DNA of 62,280 bases from Desulfuromusa sp. (GTDB lineage Bacteria > Desulfobacterota > Desulfuromonadia > Desulfuromonadales > Geopsychrobacteraceae): the NCBI GenBank assembly GCA_021647765.1, contig JAKIUD010000011.1, positions 1 to 62,280 of the forward strand, read 5' to 3'. The notes beneath the pieces were generated by a model. The model searched no databases and was not told the origin of the DNA. It saw only the letters and a list, made by a program, of their open reading frames with translations. Below are positions 51,935 through 60,501 of the stretch, one piece after another. The stretch's first letter is position 1; each line of letters opens with the position of its first letter. Both the position numbers and the translations under genes were made by a program.

Positions 51935-52033
51935 AAAAAACTTACTCCCGTTTATTTGGATCGGTTCGTTTGTCTGCCGTTCACAAGTCAGAGAAGGAGG
52001 TGCAATTTCCTTCGCTCACGTCTGAAGGGTAGA

Positions 52034-52077
52034 AAAAGGGGGCGAAAGCGCACTAGCAGCATTCTCCCGCCCCCTTT
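52034..52077 (-). terminator. terminator or attenuator between livK and livH
   Basis: On the minus strand AAAGGGGGCG (52077-52068) pairs with CGCCCCCTTT (52044-52035) around a 23-base loop, followed by further T residues. It should reduce read-through into livHMGF so that the binding protein is made in excess. Confidence 0.65.
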
Positions 52078-52107
52078 GATTGTTCTGTTACGGAAATTTA
52101 GCCGTTT

Positions 52108-53238
52108 TTATTGAGCGTAAATGACTTTGTAGCTGTTGTCGGCCTGAATTTCCTTCACGACATAGGCTCCGCCTATACGGTTACCATCTGCTGCAAAAGA
52201 GATTGATCCGGTAATGCCCTCAAGAGGCTTGTCCATGTTGTGCAGGTAGTCAGCTGCTTTTTTGGTATCGAAGCTCTGATTGTGCTCCATGGCATGAATG
52301 ATAGCCCGCATGCCATCAATGTTCATCAGCCCCCAGATTGATGGCGGCATCATGCCATAGGTTCTCTGGTAGTCAGCAATGAAAGTCTTGGCGATTTCAT
52401 AGGGGAGGGCATCTGGTGATGGAACGTTGATAATAAGAGCACCCTTAGCTGAAGAACCAGCCAGTTTGGCAAAATCAGCGTTGTCATTAGCGTCACCACC
52501 AATGAAGTCAGCTTTAATTCCCAGAGCCTTTTGTTGTGCTCGTAATTGACCACCATCACTGTAATAACCAGCAAAGAAGATGACGTCTGGATTTTTTGAT
52601 TTGATGTTGGTTAGAACCGGGGTGAAATTCTGAGAGTCTGCTTTGATTTTGGCATAAGTGACAACATTGCCGCCGGCTTTTTTGATTTCAGCGACGGTTG
52701 CTTCGGCTAACCCGGCAGCATAGCTGGAGAAGTCAGAGATAACCGCAATACGTTTGTAACTTTTGACGTTAACCATGTAGTTGGCAGCGAAAACAGCTTC
52801 GGCACTGTTGGGAAATGAATTGCGCAGAAATGTCCAGTAACCATGCTCGGTCAGGCTGTCAGCCGTACCGTCTGAGGTCTGCAGTACGCCAGCGTTGAAG
52901 TAGGTTTTTTGAGCAGCTTCGGCGGCGGTTGAGGTGTAGGAGCCAATCACCATGGCAACACCCTTATTGACCAGGTCTTTAGCGCAGATGGCTGCTGCCA
53001 TTGCGGTACCTTGATCATCGCAGACAATGACTTCAATTTGTCTGCCCATAACACCACCTTTGGCGTTGATTTGCGCGGCCATCAGGCGTACGCCGTTCTC
53101 GATCCCTTGCCCTTCGTTGGCATAGCTGCCGGTAATTGGAGCCTGGACACCGACCTTGAGAGTGTCAGCCCAGGAGAGGCCAGCCATCAGAACGATGGTA
53201 AAGAGAGTTAGCAGAATGTTGCGGAATGTTCTTTTCAT
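52108..53238 (-). CDS. livK: LIV-type ABC transporter substrate-binding protein
   Basis: This 376-residue periplasmic protein has a Sec signal peptide (about 1-24, cut after SWA) and the LivJ/K fold (KVGVQAPITGSYANEGQGIENG, VICDDQGTAMAA-like segment, ADSQNFTPVLTNIK). It binds branched-chain or other amino acids for LivHMGF. It lies 123 bases after the proline dehydrogenase stop on the same strand, so proline or hydroxyproline are possible ligands; sequence alone cannot decide. AAGGAGG precedes the start. Confidence 0.93.
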   Translation of the reverse strand: MKRTFRNILLTLFTIVLMAGLSWADTLKVGVQAPITGSYANEGQGIENGVRLMAAQINAKGGVMGRQIEVIVCDDQGTAMAAAICAKDLVNKGVAMVIGSYTSTAAEAAQKTYFNAGVLQTSDGTADSLTEHGYWTFLRNSFPNSAEAVFAANYMVNVKSYKRIAVISDFSSYAAGLAEATVAEIKKAGGNVVTYAKIKADSQNFTPVLTNIKSKNPDVIFFAGYYSDGGQLRAQQKALGIKADFIGGDANDNADFAKLAGSSAKGALIINVPSPDALPYEIAKTFIADYQRTYGMMPPSIWGLMNIDGMRAIIHAMEHNQSFDTKKAADYLHNMDKPLEGITGSISFAADGNRIGGAYVVKEIQADNSYKVIYAQ

Positions 53239-53361
53239 GTGTTCCTCCTTGTTTGATAGTTAAAAACAATGTTATGAAAGGTTACCTTCTCGTTCTCAAT
53301 TGGTCAATTGAATTGCCAAGTCATAGTAAGCAACAGCCGTTAAAATAGCAGAAATGTGGAA

Positions 53362-54270
53362 TCAATGCTTATTTAAACCGAGCATTTGTTTCAAGGCATG
53401 CTGGGCGATGGCTGGGTTCTCTTTGAGACGACGTTTTGAGTAGGGGAGCCAATCTTCGCCATAAGGGACATAAACCCTTAATCGGTGTCCAGCCGCCAGA
53501 ATGATTTCACGCAGTTCTTCGTCGACACCGAGCAACATTTGAAACTCATATTGATCAGGTCTCAACCCCATTTGGCGAATCAGATTCATTGCCTCAAAGA
53601 TTAATAATTCATCGTGGGTGGCTATCCCGACATAAGCTCCCTGTTTTAAGAGTTGTTCAAGACAAGTGACATAGTTGCGATTGATCGCCTGCGGATTTTT
53701 CCAGGCGTCCTTGCGGGACTCAATATAGATACCTTTACAAAGCCGATAGTTCTGATAGCCATCACCCAGATCAACAATGTCCTGCGGCGTGCGACGCAAA
53801 TAACCTTGAAAAGCAGTTCCCACATGACCGGGAAATTCTTCGCGTAATTTACGGAAAAAATCAAAGGTGTCATCTGTGACAGGGACATCTTCGATGTCAA
53901 TACGGACAAAGTTACCTAGCTTTTTGGCTTCAGCGACCATCTCGCGGATAATTTCAAAGCATTGCTCTTTATCGAGTAACAGCCCCATTTGTGTTGGTTT
54001 GATCGATAAGTTGGCATCCAGGTTTTCACGTTCAATGGTACGCAGGATGTTGAGACCGTCATCTTTAAAACTGATAGCTTGATCCATGCTGGTAATAAAT
54101 TCACCGAGGATATCAATTGTTGTCATCATCCCCTGTTGATTCAGATCTTTTGTCACCTGAACAGCGTCAGCCAAGGTTGATCCGGCAATATAACCTTTGG
54201 CAAAATGACTGACGATTGGTTTAGGGACATGCATGATGGTTTTTGATACAACATAATTAAAAAGTGACAT
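53362..54270 (-). CDS. proline dehydrogenase
   Basis: This 302-residue, single-domain enzyme oxidises proline to P5C with FAD and passes electrons to the quinone pool. It has the barrel motifs RIDIEDV, YRLCKGIYIE, ATHDELL, FQMLLGV, and the substrate-binding end LRVYVPYGEDWLPYSKRRL. This is the compact, monofunctional form, not the PutA fusion. The start at 54270 follows AGGAC. It follows P5C dehydrogenase on the same strand with a palindromic repeat between, so the two genes probably form an operon. Confidence 0.95.
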   Translation of the reverse strand: MSLFNYVVSKTIMHVPKPIVSHFAKGYIAGSTLADAVQVTKDLNQQGMMTTIDILGEFITSMDQAISFKDDGLNILRTIERENLDANLSIKPTQMGLLLDKEQCFEIIREMVAEAKKLGNFVRIDIEDVPVTDDTFDFFRKLREEFPGHVGTAFQGYLRRTPQDIVDLGDGYQNYRLCKGIYIESRKDAWKNPQAINRNYVTCLEQLLKQGAYVGIATHDELLIFEAMNLIRQMGLRPDQYEFQMLLGVDEELREIILAAGHRLRVYVPYGEDWLPYSKRRLKENPAIAQHALKQMLGLNKH

Positions 54271-54287
54271 CGTTTTGTCCTGTTCTT

Positions 54288-54394
54288 CCTTCTCCATGAG
54301 GGAGAAGGTGCCCGGCAGGGCGGATGGAGTTACAGCCGGCTTTCCCTCACCCGACGCTATGCGCCACCCTTTCCCTGAGGGAGAGGGGATAACT
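54288..54394. repeat. palindromic repeat element inside the proline catabolic operon
   Basis: The gap between the two catabolic genes is a structured, G/C-rich element. CCTTCTCC and GGAGAAGG (54288-54308) form a hairpin at one end. A second CCCTGAGGGAGAGGGG palindrome lies at the other, with CCCTCACCC and GCGCCACCC between. This style is typical of small dispersed repeats. It may also tune expression of proline dehydrogenase relative to P5C dehydrogenase. Confidence 0.55.
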
Positions 54395-54408
54395 GATCAG
54401 GAAGGTTT

Positions 54409-56058
54409 TCAGTCCTCATCCAAAAATGGATATGCAAAAGTCTGTGGCGGCACGAAGTTTTCTTTAATCGAGCGAACCGAAGCCCAACGCATCAGGTTCT
54501 GCTTGCTGCCCGCTTTGTCGTTAGTTCCTGAAGATCGTCCTCCACCAAAGGGTTGCTGACCAACAACTGCTCCAGTCGGTTTGTCGTTAATGTAAAAGTT
54601 GCCGGAGGCATTTTCCAGCTTTACCAGGGCGAGACTGATAGCGGTACGATCCTGAGCAAAGATGGCTCCCGTCAAACTGTAGGGGGAGGTCTGGTCGCAT
54701 AATTCCAGAGTTGCTTCGTAGTCGGCATCCGGGTAGCGGTACATGGTTATCACCGGGCCGAAGATTTCTTCCTCCATGGTTTTGAAGTGGGGATCGGTTG
54801 TGGTGATGACCGTTGGCTGGATAAAGAAACCCTTACTGTCATCATAACCACCACCGATAACAACTTCGGCATTATCGGCTGCTGCTGCATAGTCAATATA
54901 TTGAGTAATGGTGCTGAAGGCTGCTTTGTCGATGACAGCGTTAACAAAGTTACCAAAATCAGAAACATCTCCCATTCTGATGCGATCAGTTTGAGCTTTT
55001 ATTTCTGCCAGAACCGGTTCCCAGAGCGACTCGGGGATGTAGGCACGGGACGCGGCAGAACATTTTTGTCCTTGATACTCAAATGACCCACGGACGATTC
55101 CGGTTGCAAGGGCTTTAATATTGGCGGATACGTGAGCAAAAACAAAATCTTTACCACCTGTTTCGCCGACGATGCGTGGATAGGTTTTATATTTGTCTGC
55201 GGCAATATTGTTGCCGATTTGTTTCCACATGCTTTGGAATACTGCAGTGCTGCCAGTAAAGTGGATGCCGTTGAAGTCGGGGCTGTCCAGGCAGACGTTG
55301 CCGACATCGCTGCCGGAACCAGGGACGAAGTTGAGAACGCCGTCTGGCATGCCCGCTTCCTGAAATAATTTCATCAAGTAGTAAGGTGCATAAACGGCAG
55401 AAGATGCCGGTTTCCAGACCACAGTATTGCCCATGATGGCTGGTGCAGTCGGTAGATTACCGGCAATTGCGGTAAAGTTAAATGGAGCAACGGCAAAAAC
55501 AAAACCTTCGAGGGGACGATGCTGAACATAGTTCCAGATCGGTGAAGGTGAATGGAGCGGTTGATCTGCATAGATTTCCTGAGCAAAGTAGACATTGAAG
55601 CGGAGGAAGTCGATCAGCTCGCAGGCGGCATCAATTTCGGCCTGAAAAGGATTTTTGCTGATATTCAACATCGTCGCTGCATTGATCAGAAATCGATACG
55701 GTCCGGCCAGAAGGTCAGCTGCTTTCAAGAAGATGGAGACCCGTTCTTCCCAGCGGAGACTTTGCCAGACTGGCTTGGCCGCCATGGCCGCATCAATCGC
55801 CATCTGTACTTCTTTGGCGCCAGCTTTATGGTAGCTGCCCAGTTGAATTGAATGATCGTGGGGGCAGGAAATTTTAGCCAGATTACCGGTTCGAACTTCT
55901 TTCCCACCAATGATCAGGGGAACCTCAATTTGTTTGGACTGCAGTTCTTCCAGTGCGTCCTTTATTTTCTGTCGTTCCGGTGTGCCGGGTGCATAGGAAA
56001 GAACCGGTTCGTTTTGTGGAAAGGGAATATTGATTGCTGCATTGTTGAGAACAGACAT
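54409..56058 (-). CDS. L-glutamate gamma-semialdehyde (P5C) dehydrogenase
   Basis: This 549-residue aldehyde dehydrogenase converts P5C-derived glutamate semialdehyde to glutamate with NAD. It has the P5C-dehydrogenase marks FNFTAIAGNLPTAPA, FTGSTAVF, VGETGGKD with the base Glu, the catalytic Cys in YQGQKCSAASRAY, and QQPFGGGRSSGTNDKAG. The ATG at 56058 follows AAGGAG; a longer frame from 56172 has no support. It is the first gene after a near-consensus sigma-54 promoter and should also accept the P5C made by the HypD-like enzyme. Confidence 0.95.
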   Translation of the reverse strand: MSVLNNAAINIPFPQNEPVLSYAPGTPERQKIKDALEELQSKQIEVPLIIGGKEVRTGNLAKISCPHDHSIQLGSYHKAGAKEVQMAIDAAMAAKPVWQSLRWEERVSIFLKAADLLAGPYRFLINAATMLNISKNPFQAEIDAACELIDFLRFNVYFAQEIYADQPLHSPSPIWNYVQHRPLEGFVFAVAPFNFTAIAGNLPTAPAIMGNTVVWKPASSAVYAPYYLMKLFQEAGMPDGVLNFVPGSGSDVGNVCLDSPDFNGIHFTGSTAVFQSMWKQIGNNIAADKYKTYPRIVGETGGKDFVFAHVSANIKALATGIVRGSFEYQGQKCSAASRAYIPESLWEPVLAEIKAQTDRIRMGDVSDFGNFVNAVIDKAAFSTITQYIDYAAAADNAEVVIGGGYDDSKGFFIQPTVITTTDPHFKTMEEEIFGPVITMYRYPDADYEATLELCDQTSPYSLTGAIFAQDRTAISLALVKLENASGNFYINDKPTGAVVGQQPFGGGRSSGTNDKAGSKQNLMRWASVRSIKENFVPPQTFAYPFLDED

Positions 56059-56116
56059 TGATTTCTCCTTGTTGTTTCGCAGGACTGATTTTTTTAGTGA
56101 TTGCTTGGCTGTACTA

Positions 56117-56131
56117 GCAATGAGGATGCCA
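56117..56131 (-). promoter_or_regulatory. sigma-54 (-24/-12) promoter of the proline catabolic genes
   Basis: Read on the minus strand, TGGCATCCTCATTGC has the -24 TGGCA and -12 TTGC blocks with the exact GG to GC spacing of sigma-54 promoters. The predicted start site leaves a leader of about 45-50 bases before the P5C dehydrogenase ATG, enough for its ribosome site. The gene immediately upstream encodes a sigma-54 activator. Confidence 0.8.
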
Positions 56132-56158
56132 AACTCTGTTTTAAAAATCGGGACACCC

Positions 56159-56190
56159 CTTGTAGGGTTCATAAGTCATTGTTCTACAAG
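56159..56190. promoter_or_regulatory. inverted repeat upstream of the sigma-54 promoter
   Basis: CTTGTAG at 56159-56165 and CTACAAG at 56184-56190 are perfect inverted repeats 18 bases apart, just upstream of the -24 element. They could bind a regulator such as IHF-independent repressor or activator, or form a hairpin; low certainty. Confidence 0.3.
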
Positions 56191-56250
56191 AGTTTAATAA
56201 TATGGAAAGTTCCGTAAGCAAGTTTTTTTCAAGCTATTTGTTGTCACATA

Positions 56251-56268
56251 TTATGCAATTACGCATAA
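56251..56268. promoter_or_regulatory. candidate enhancer site for the sigma-54 activator
   Basis: TTATGC and GCATAA are separated by six bases, 120-138 bases upstream of the -24 element, the usual distance for an enhancer site. The same half-site occurs at 58009-58018 (TTATGCATAA, a perfect palindrome over the activator start codon) and at 58028-58034. The recurrence at both the target and the activator gene suggests a shared binding protein and self-regulation. Confidence 0.5.
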
Positions 56269-56273
56269 GGAGA

Positions 56274-58016
56274 TCAGCAGAGCCCGTGTTTCTTTAATTT
56301 TCTGGCAATGGTTGATTGATTCACATCAAGAGCTACTGCAATTTCAGTCTGGTTGTGAAACTGTTGCAATGCTTTTTTTAACAGCTCTTTTTCAACGAGA
56401 TCAAGGGTTTGCTGCAGAGGGGTTCCGAGGGGAAGATCGATACTGGAAAACTTATTTTTCGGCGCATGTGAGGTGATCTGAACAGGCAGGTCAGAAAGGT
56501 CGATCAGCTCAGTTTCCGACATAACGACCAGACGTTCACAAATATTCATTAATTCTCTGACGTTTCCGGGGTAAGGGTAGGCAGTCAGGGTGTCTAGTGC
56601 CGCCCGGGTCAATCGTTTGTGTGAGCCAGTTTGTTGGGTAAAAATATCAATGTAATGGCGGATCAGTGGAATAATGCAGTCGTGGCGATCGCGTACTGCT
56701 GGAACCTGGATTGGGATGACATTGAGGCGATAGTAGAGATCAAGGCGAAATTTACCCTGTTCAACCATCGTTTCCAGATTTTGATGGGTTGCTGCCAGAA
56801 CTCGAACATTGACGGTGCGGTTTTTGGTGTCACCCAGGCGAGTAATTTGCCCATCTTCGAGAAAACGTAATAATTTGACTTGTGACGGGAGAGGGAGTTC
56901 GGCAACTTCATCAAGAAACAGGGTTCCCCTGTCGGCCAGTTCAAAATGCCCCGGTTTGCCACTGGCCAGAGCTCCAGTAAAAGCACCTTTTTCGTAGCCA
57001 AACAGTTCCGCTTCAATCAATGATTCCGGTATCGCACCGCAGTTGATTCTGATCAGTGGTTGCTCGGCTCGGATTGAGTTTTTATGAATCAGATTGGCTA
57101 TCAACCCTTTGCCGACACCCGATTCCCCGAGGATCAGTACCGAAGAATCTGCTTTGGCAACTTTGATTGCCTGTTGTAGAGCGCGGATCATTGTCGGGCT
57201 GCGGGCAATGATCTGTTGTGATTCCAGATCGGCTTGTTGCATCGCCAGCATCTGATCGCGAAAACTATCTTTGATCGCTTCCTGTTTTTCCAGCTCCCGC
57301 TGCAGGTTATCAATCTCGGTGATATCACGCTCGCTGACGACGACGCGATTGAGTTCGCCATATTCATCGAAGACTGGGGTCGCAATCGAGATCAGTTTGT
57401 GGCCATCTTTGTCCTGCAGCAAACTGACGCGCCGCTTGCTTTCGCTGGCTTCCAGGGCTGCTGACCGGGCAATAAAGCCACTCTCAATTAATTCACACAT
57501 ATTGCGGCCAACAATTTCGCTTGCTGATATGTTGTGGATTTTTTCAGATGCCGGATTCATGCGGATGACGTTGGCGTCAGCATCGCAGACGAAAAGACCA
57601 TCAGATGATGAATCAATGATAGTATCAAGTTCGCGGGAAAGGGTCTGAAACGAGGGGAGGTGACGGGTCATCGTGTCAAGCTGGGTGCCATCAACAAGAA
57701 TACAGACAGCACCGCAAATGTGGTCATTTTCCATGTACGGATTAACCCCGACCAGATATTCCCGGTCAGAAATCTGCAGGGGGATTTCGCAGCTGGCTAG
57801 CGAGCCGTTGAGAATTTTATTGACCTGCAGCCAAAAACCGGGGAGTTCCAATTCGAGAGAATTTCCGGTGGAAAGATTAAGTTGTTCAAGTGCAAGTCTA
57901 CTGAGAAGGGTGATAGTCCCTTTCAGATCAACAACAATCATGACTCGAGCTGTGGCATCAGCCAAGGCTTGGAATCGGGATATCGTTGGAAAAGTCTGCA
58001 TAAACTTATTATGCAT
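56274..58016 (-). CDS. sigma-54-dependent transcriptional activator with two PAS domains
   Basis: This 580-residue protein has two PAS-like domains (about 10-115 and 128-245), a short coiled linker, an AAA+ domain (about 270-505; Walker A GESGVGKG, the sigma-54 contact loop GAFTGA and Walker B LFLDEVAEL), and a C-terminal Fis-like helix-turn-helix (TEIAVALDVNQSTIARKL). There is no receiver domain, so it senses a ligand directly. It lies upstream of P5C dehydrogenase and probably activates it. The ATG at 58016 lies in a palindrome; an in-frame ATG at 58001 is the alternative start. Confidence 0.93.
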   Translation of the reverse strand: MHNKFMQTFPTISRFQALADATARVMIVVDLKGTITLLSRLALEQLNLSTGNSLELELPGFWLQVNKILNGSLASCEIPLQISDREYLVGVNPYMENDHICGAVCILVDGTQLDTMTRHLPSFQTLSRELDTIIDSSSDGLFVCDADANVIRMNPASEKIHNISASEIVGRNMCELIESGFIARSAALEASESKRRVSLLQDKDGHKLISIATPVFDEYGELNRVVVSERDITEIDNLQRELEKQEAIKDSFRDQMLAMQQADLESQQIIARSPTMIRALQQAIKVAKADSSVLILGESGVGKGLIANLIHKNSIRAEQPLIRINCGAIPESLIEAELFGYEKGAFTGALASGKPGHFELADRGTLFLDEVAELPLPSQVKLLRFLEDGQITRLGDTKNRTVNVRVLAATHQNLETMVEQGKFRLDLYYRLNVIPIQVPAVRDRHDCIIPLIRHYIDIFTQQTGSHKRLTRAALDTLTAYPYPGNVRELMNICERLVVMSETELIDLSDLPVQITSHAPKNKFSSIDLPLGTPLQQTLDLVEKELLKKALQQFHNQTEIAVALDVNQSTIARKLKKHGLC

Positions 58017-58112
58017 AAATGCATTGATTATGCAACGAGGAATAATTGTTTATTGAAGGATCCCTTCTGTTCGGTGACTGCCAACAATAATGTCTTCACA
58101 AGATGGTTATGA

Positions 58113-58237
58113 GATAGCTAAGCAAAAATTTCGTCATACAAGGCTTAGTGGGTTTTCAGGGGTGAAGACATACGCAGGTATGTCGAGATCCTGAAAAAAC
58201 ACTATAACGCAGTAGGGCGGACTTTTTGCGACGCCAT
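58113..58237 (+). repeat. dispersed hairpin repeat, copy 2
   Basis: This is the second copy of the element at 48471-48594. Its hairpin pairs TTTTCAGG (58153-58160) with CCTGAAAA (58190-58197), and an inner GACATAC with GTATGTC (7 bp, loop GCAG). Two stem positions differ from copy 1 on both arms, keeping the pairing. It lies between the activator start and the Sel1 protein stop. Confidence 0.85.
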
Positions 58238-58241
58238 CAAA

Positions 58242-59339
58242 TTAGAGTGATTCCCAGAACTCAGCTGCTTCTTTCCAGCGGAAAGCTTCATCCAGATCTT
58301 GAGGAACACCTTTTCCGGTGGAGTACATGACTCCGAGACAGTATTGGGCTTTGGGATGCCCCTGATCCGCGGCGGCGGTCAGCCATTTTTTCCCCTCCAG
58401 GGTATCTCTTTTGACCCCTTTACCATTAAGGTGCATGATTCCCAGGTTATACTGGGCGTCGGCATTTCCTGCATTGGCTGCTTCCGTCCACCAATGAAAG
58501 GCGAGTTGGTAATCCTGTGCCGTACCAACTCCTTTGACAAAATGTTGCCCCAGTAAAACTTGAGAGCGTTGGTGCCCACGGGTTGCTGCTTGTTTTAATA
58601 ACACCACTGCCGTAGTGGGATCGCGCACTTCTTCGCTGCCAGAACCGAGTAATTTCCCAAGATTATAAATGGCATCCAGATAGTTTTGTTCAGCGGCTTT
58701 TTGTAGCCACCGGCGCGCCTCTGTGTAACTTTGTAGAACCCCCGTCCCTTTGGCATACATCATTCCTAAATGATATTGGGCTGTAGGAAGACCTTGCTCG
58801 GCCGCCTGGCGTAACCATTGTCGAGCTTTTAAATAATTCTTTTTGACCCCTTTTCCAATCAGATACATGTGTCCAAGGGTAAACTGAACTTTAGGATTCC
58901 CTTGCTCGGCGGCCATTCCCCACCAGCGCTTTGCTTCGATAAAATCTTTTGGAACCCCGTGTCCCTTCGCATACATCAAACCAAGATTATATTGTGCATC
59001 AGAAAAGTTCTGATCGGCAGCTTTGCGGAACCAGTGAAGGGCTTGATCGTAATCGGCTGGCACGCCACGACCCTTGATATAGGCCTGACCAAGGATATTT
59101 TGTGCCCGTGTATATCCAAGTTCTGCGGCCTTTTGGTAATATTTGGCTGCTTCTGCTGGGTTTTCTGCAGTTCCTAACCCTTTATCGTACATTCGTCCGA
59201 GCATGAAAATAGCTCTAGGATGCTGGTGTTGAGCTGCCAGTCGAAACCATTTCATCGCTTCAGCAGAAGATTTTTCTACCCCTTTGCCCTGAAAGTAGTT
59301 CATCCCTAATTGATAATGTGATTGCGCCATGTCGGTCAT
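58242..59339 (-). CDS. Sel1-repeat (SLR) protein A
   Basis: This 365-residue protein is made of about ten 36-residue Sel1 repeats of the form AQYNLGxMYxxGxGVxxDxxxAxxWxxxAAEQG. There is no signal peptide, so it is probably cytoplasmic. SLR proteins are solenoid scaffolds for protein-protein contacts. The ATG at 59339 has AAGGGA six bases upstream; an ATG at 59345 is too close to it. A second SLR gene lies on the other side of cheV. Confidence 0.92.
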   Translation of the reverse strand: MTDMAQSHYQLGMNYFQGKGVEKSSAEAMKWFRLAAQHQHPRAIFMLGRMYDKGLGTAENPAEAAKYYQKAAELGYTRAQNILGQAYIKGRGVPADYDQALHWFRKAADQNFSDAQYNLGLMYAKGHGVPKDFIEAKRWWGMAAEQGNPKVQFTLGHMYLIGKGVKKNYLKARQWLRQAAEQGLPTAQYHLGMMYAKGTGVLQSYTEARRWLQKAAEQNYLDAIYNLGKLLGSGSEEVRDPTTAVVLLKQAATRGHQRSQVLLGQHFVKGVGTAQDYQLAFHWWTEAANAGNADAQYNLGIMHLNGKGVKRDTLEGKKWLTAAADQGHPKAQYCLGVMYSTGKGVPQDLDEAFRWKEAAEFWESL

Positions 59340-59502
59340 TTGCATTCCCTTGCCATGAATTGTAAGTTGAGCTTAATTATTTATTATACACTAAAAGTTC
59401 GATTATTGGCAGTAGAAATAAAGACTTTGAATTAAATATTGACAACTTATGATTAAGATGGTCAAATATTACGAAATCAATTTAACCATGAAAGGCTGAC
59501 CG

Positions 59503-60468
59503 ATGAGCAAATATCAAAGGCAGGACATTCTTCTTGAGACTGGAACCAATGAAATGGAAATCATTGAATTCTACCTTGGGACTCAGCCCTTTGGCATCAA
59601 TGTGCATAAGTTGAAGGAAATTATCACATTTGAGCAAGAGGCTTTAACCGTGATCCCCGGGAGTGGGGAGGGGATGCTCGGAACTTTGCTGCTGCGGGGG
59701 AGCACGATTCCTCTGATCGATCTGAAGTCACATATCGTTCAGAAGGAAAAAGATCTGGTAGGGGGGATGCGTCAGGTGGTGTTGGTCTGTGAGTTTAATG
59801 ATCGGGTCAATGGTTTTAAAGTTGATGGGGTGAATCAGATTCACCGGGTTTCCTGGGAAGATATCCAGCCGATGGCCAGCTTTATCGACCAGTATCGACC
59901 CCGTTTTACCGGGAGTGTCAATATTGAAGGGCGTGAAATTCTGATTGTTGATCTGGAACACATTGTCGCTGAGTTTGATTCAGAAGCGAACCTTGATTAT
60001 GAGGCGAGCCTGCATGCCGATGAAATGGAAGAGAAGATTCCCCATACGCGGGAACGGATGAAACTGATGCTCGCGGAGGATTCGGCTTTGATCCGTAATG
60101 GAATTGAAAAAGTTCTCAAAGGTTCACATTATACAGATCTGAAAGTTTTTGTTGATGGCCAGCAGTGTTACGATCATATTCTGGAGCTTAAGCAACAGAT
60201 AGCTGCTGGAGAACCACTCGACAACTTGTTAAATCTGTTGATTACCGATATCGAAATGCCACGGATGGATGGCTTGACCTTGTGTAAAAAAATCAAGGAT
60301 GATCCTTTATTACGTGGTATGAAGGTCATAATGTTCTCTTCGCTGATCAATGAACAGATGGCCGTTAAATGCGATCAGGTCGGTGCCGATGGCTATGCAA
60401 CAAAACCTCAGATCCCTTACCTGGTTGGAATGATGGATAAATTTTTGGAGATTGACAAGTCGGGGTAA
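59503..60468 (+). CDS. cheV: chemotaxis coupling protein CheV (CheW-receiver)
   Basis: This 321-residue protein has an N-terminal CheW-like domain (about 15-165) that docks receptors to CheA, and a C-terminal receiver (about 185-318; LMLAEDSALIRNGIEK, phospho-Asp in LLITDIEMPRMDGLTL, and the KPQ switch). CheV adapts the receptor array through phosphorylation. No cheA or receptor gene is adjacent. TTGACA lies at 59439-59444 but without a clear -10. Confidence 0.95.
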   Translation: MSKYQRQDILLETGTNEMEIIEFYLGTQPFGINVHKLKEIITFEQEALTVIPGSGEGMLGTLLLRGSTIPLIDLKSHIVQKEKDLVGGMRQVVLVCEFNDRVNGFKVDGVNQIHRVSWEDIQPMASFIDQYRPRFTGSVNIEGREILIVDLEHIVAEFDSEANLDYEASLHADEMEEKIPHTRERMKLMLAEDSALIRNGIEKVLKGSHYTDLKVFVDGQQCYDHILELKQQIAAGEPLDNLLNLLITDIEMPRMDGLTLCKKIKDDPLLRGMKVIMFSSLINEQMAVKCDQVGADGYATKPQIPYLVGMMDKFLEIDKSG

Positions 60469-60501
60469 GCGATTATTAAATGAAAGTATTGCAGTAATCT
60501 C

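Noticed and set aside
53304..53318. A sigma-54-like site before livK on the minus strand
   Set aside because: TGGCA is present at -24, but the -12 element reads TTGA, lacking the essential GC.
54275..54559. A 94-residue plus-strand frame over the proline catabolic gap
   Set aside because: It reads the palindromic repeat and the complement of P5C dehydrogenase.
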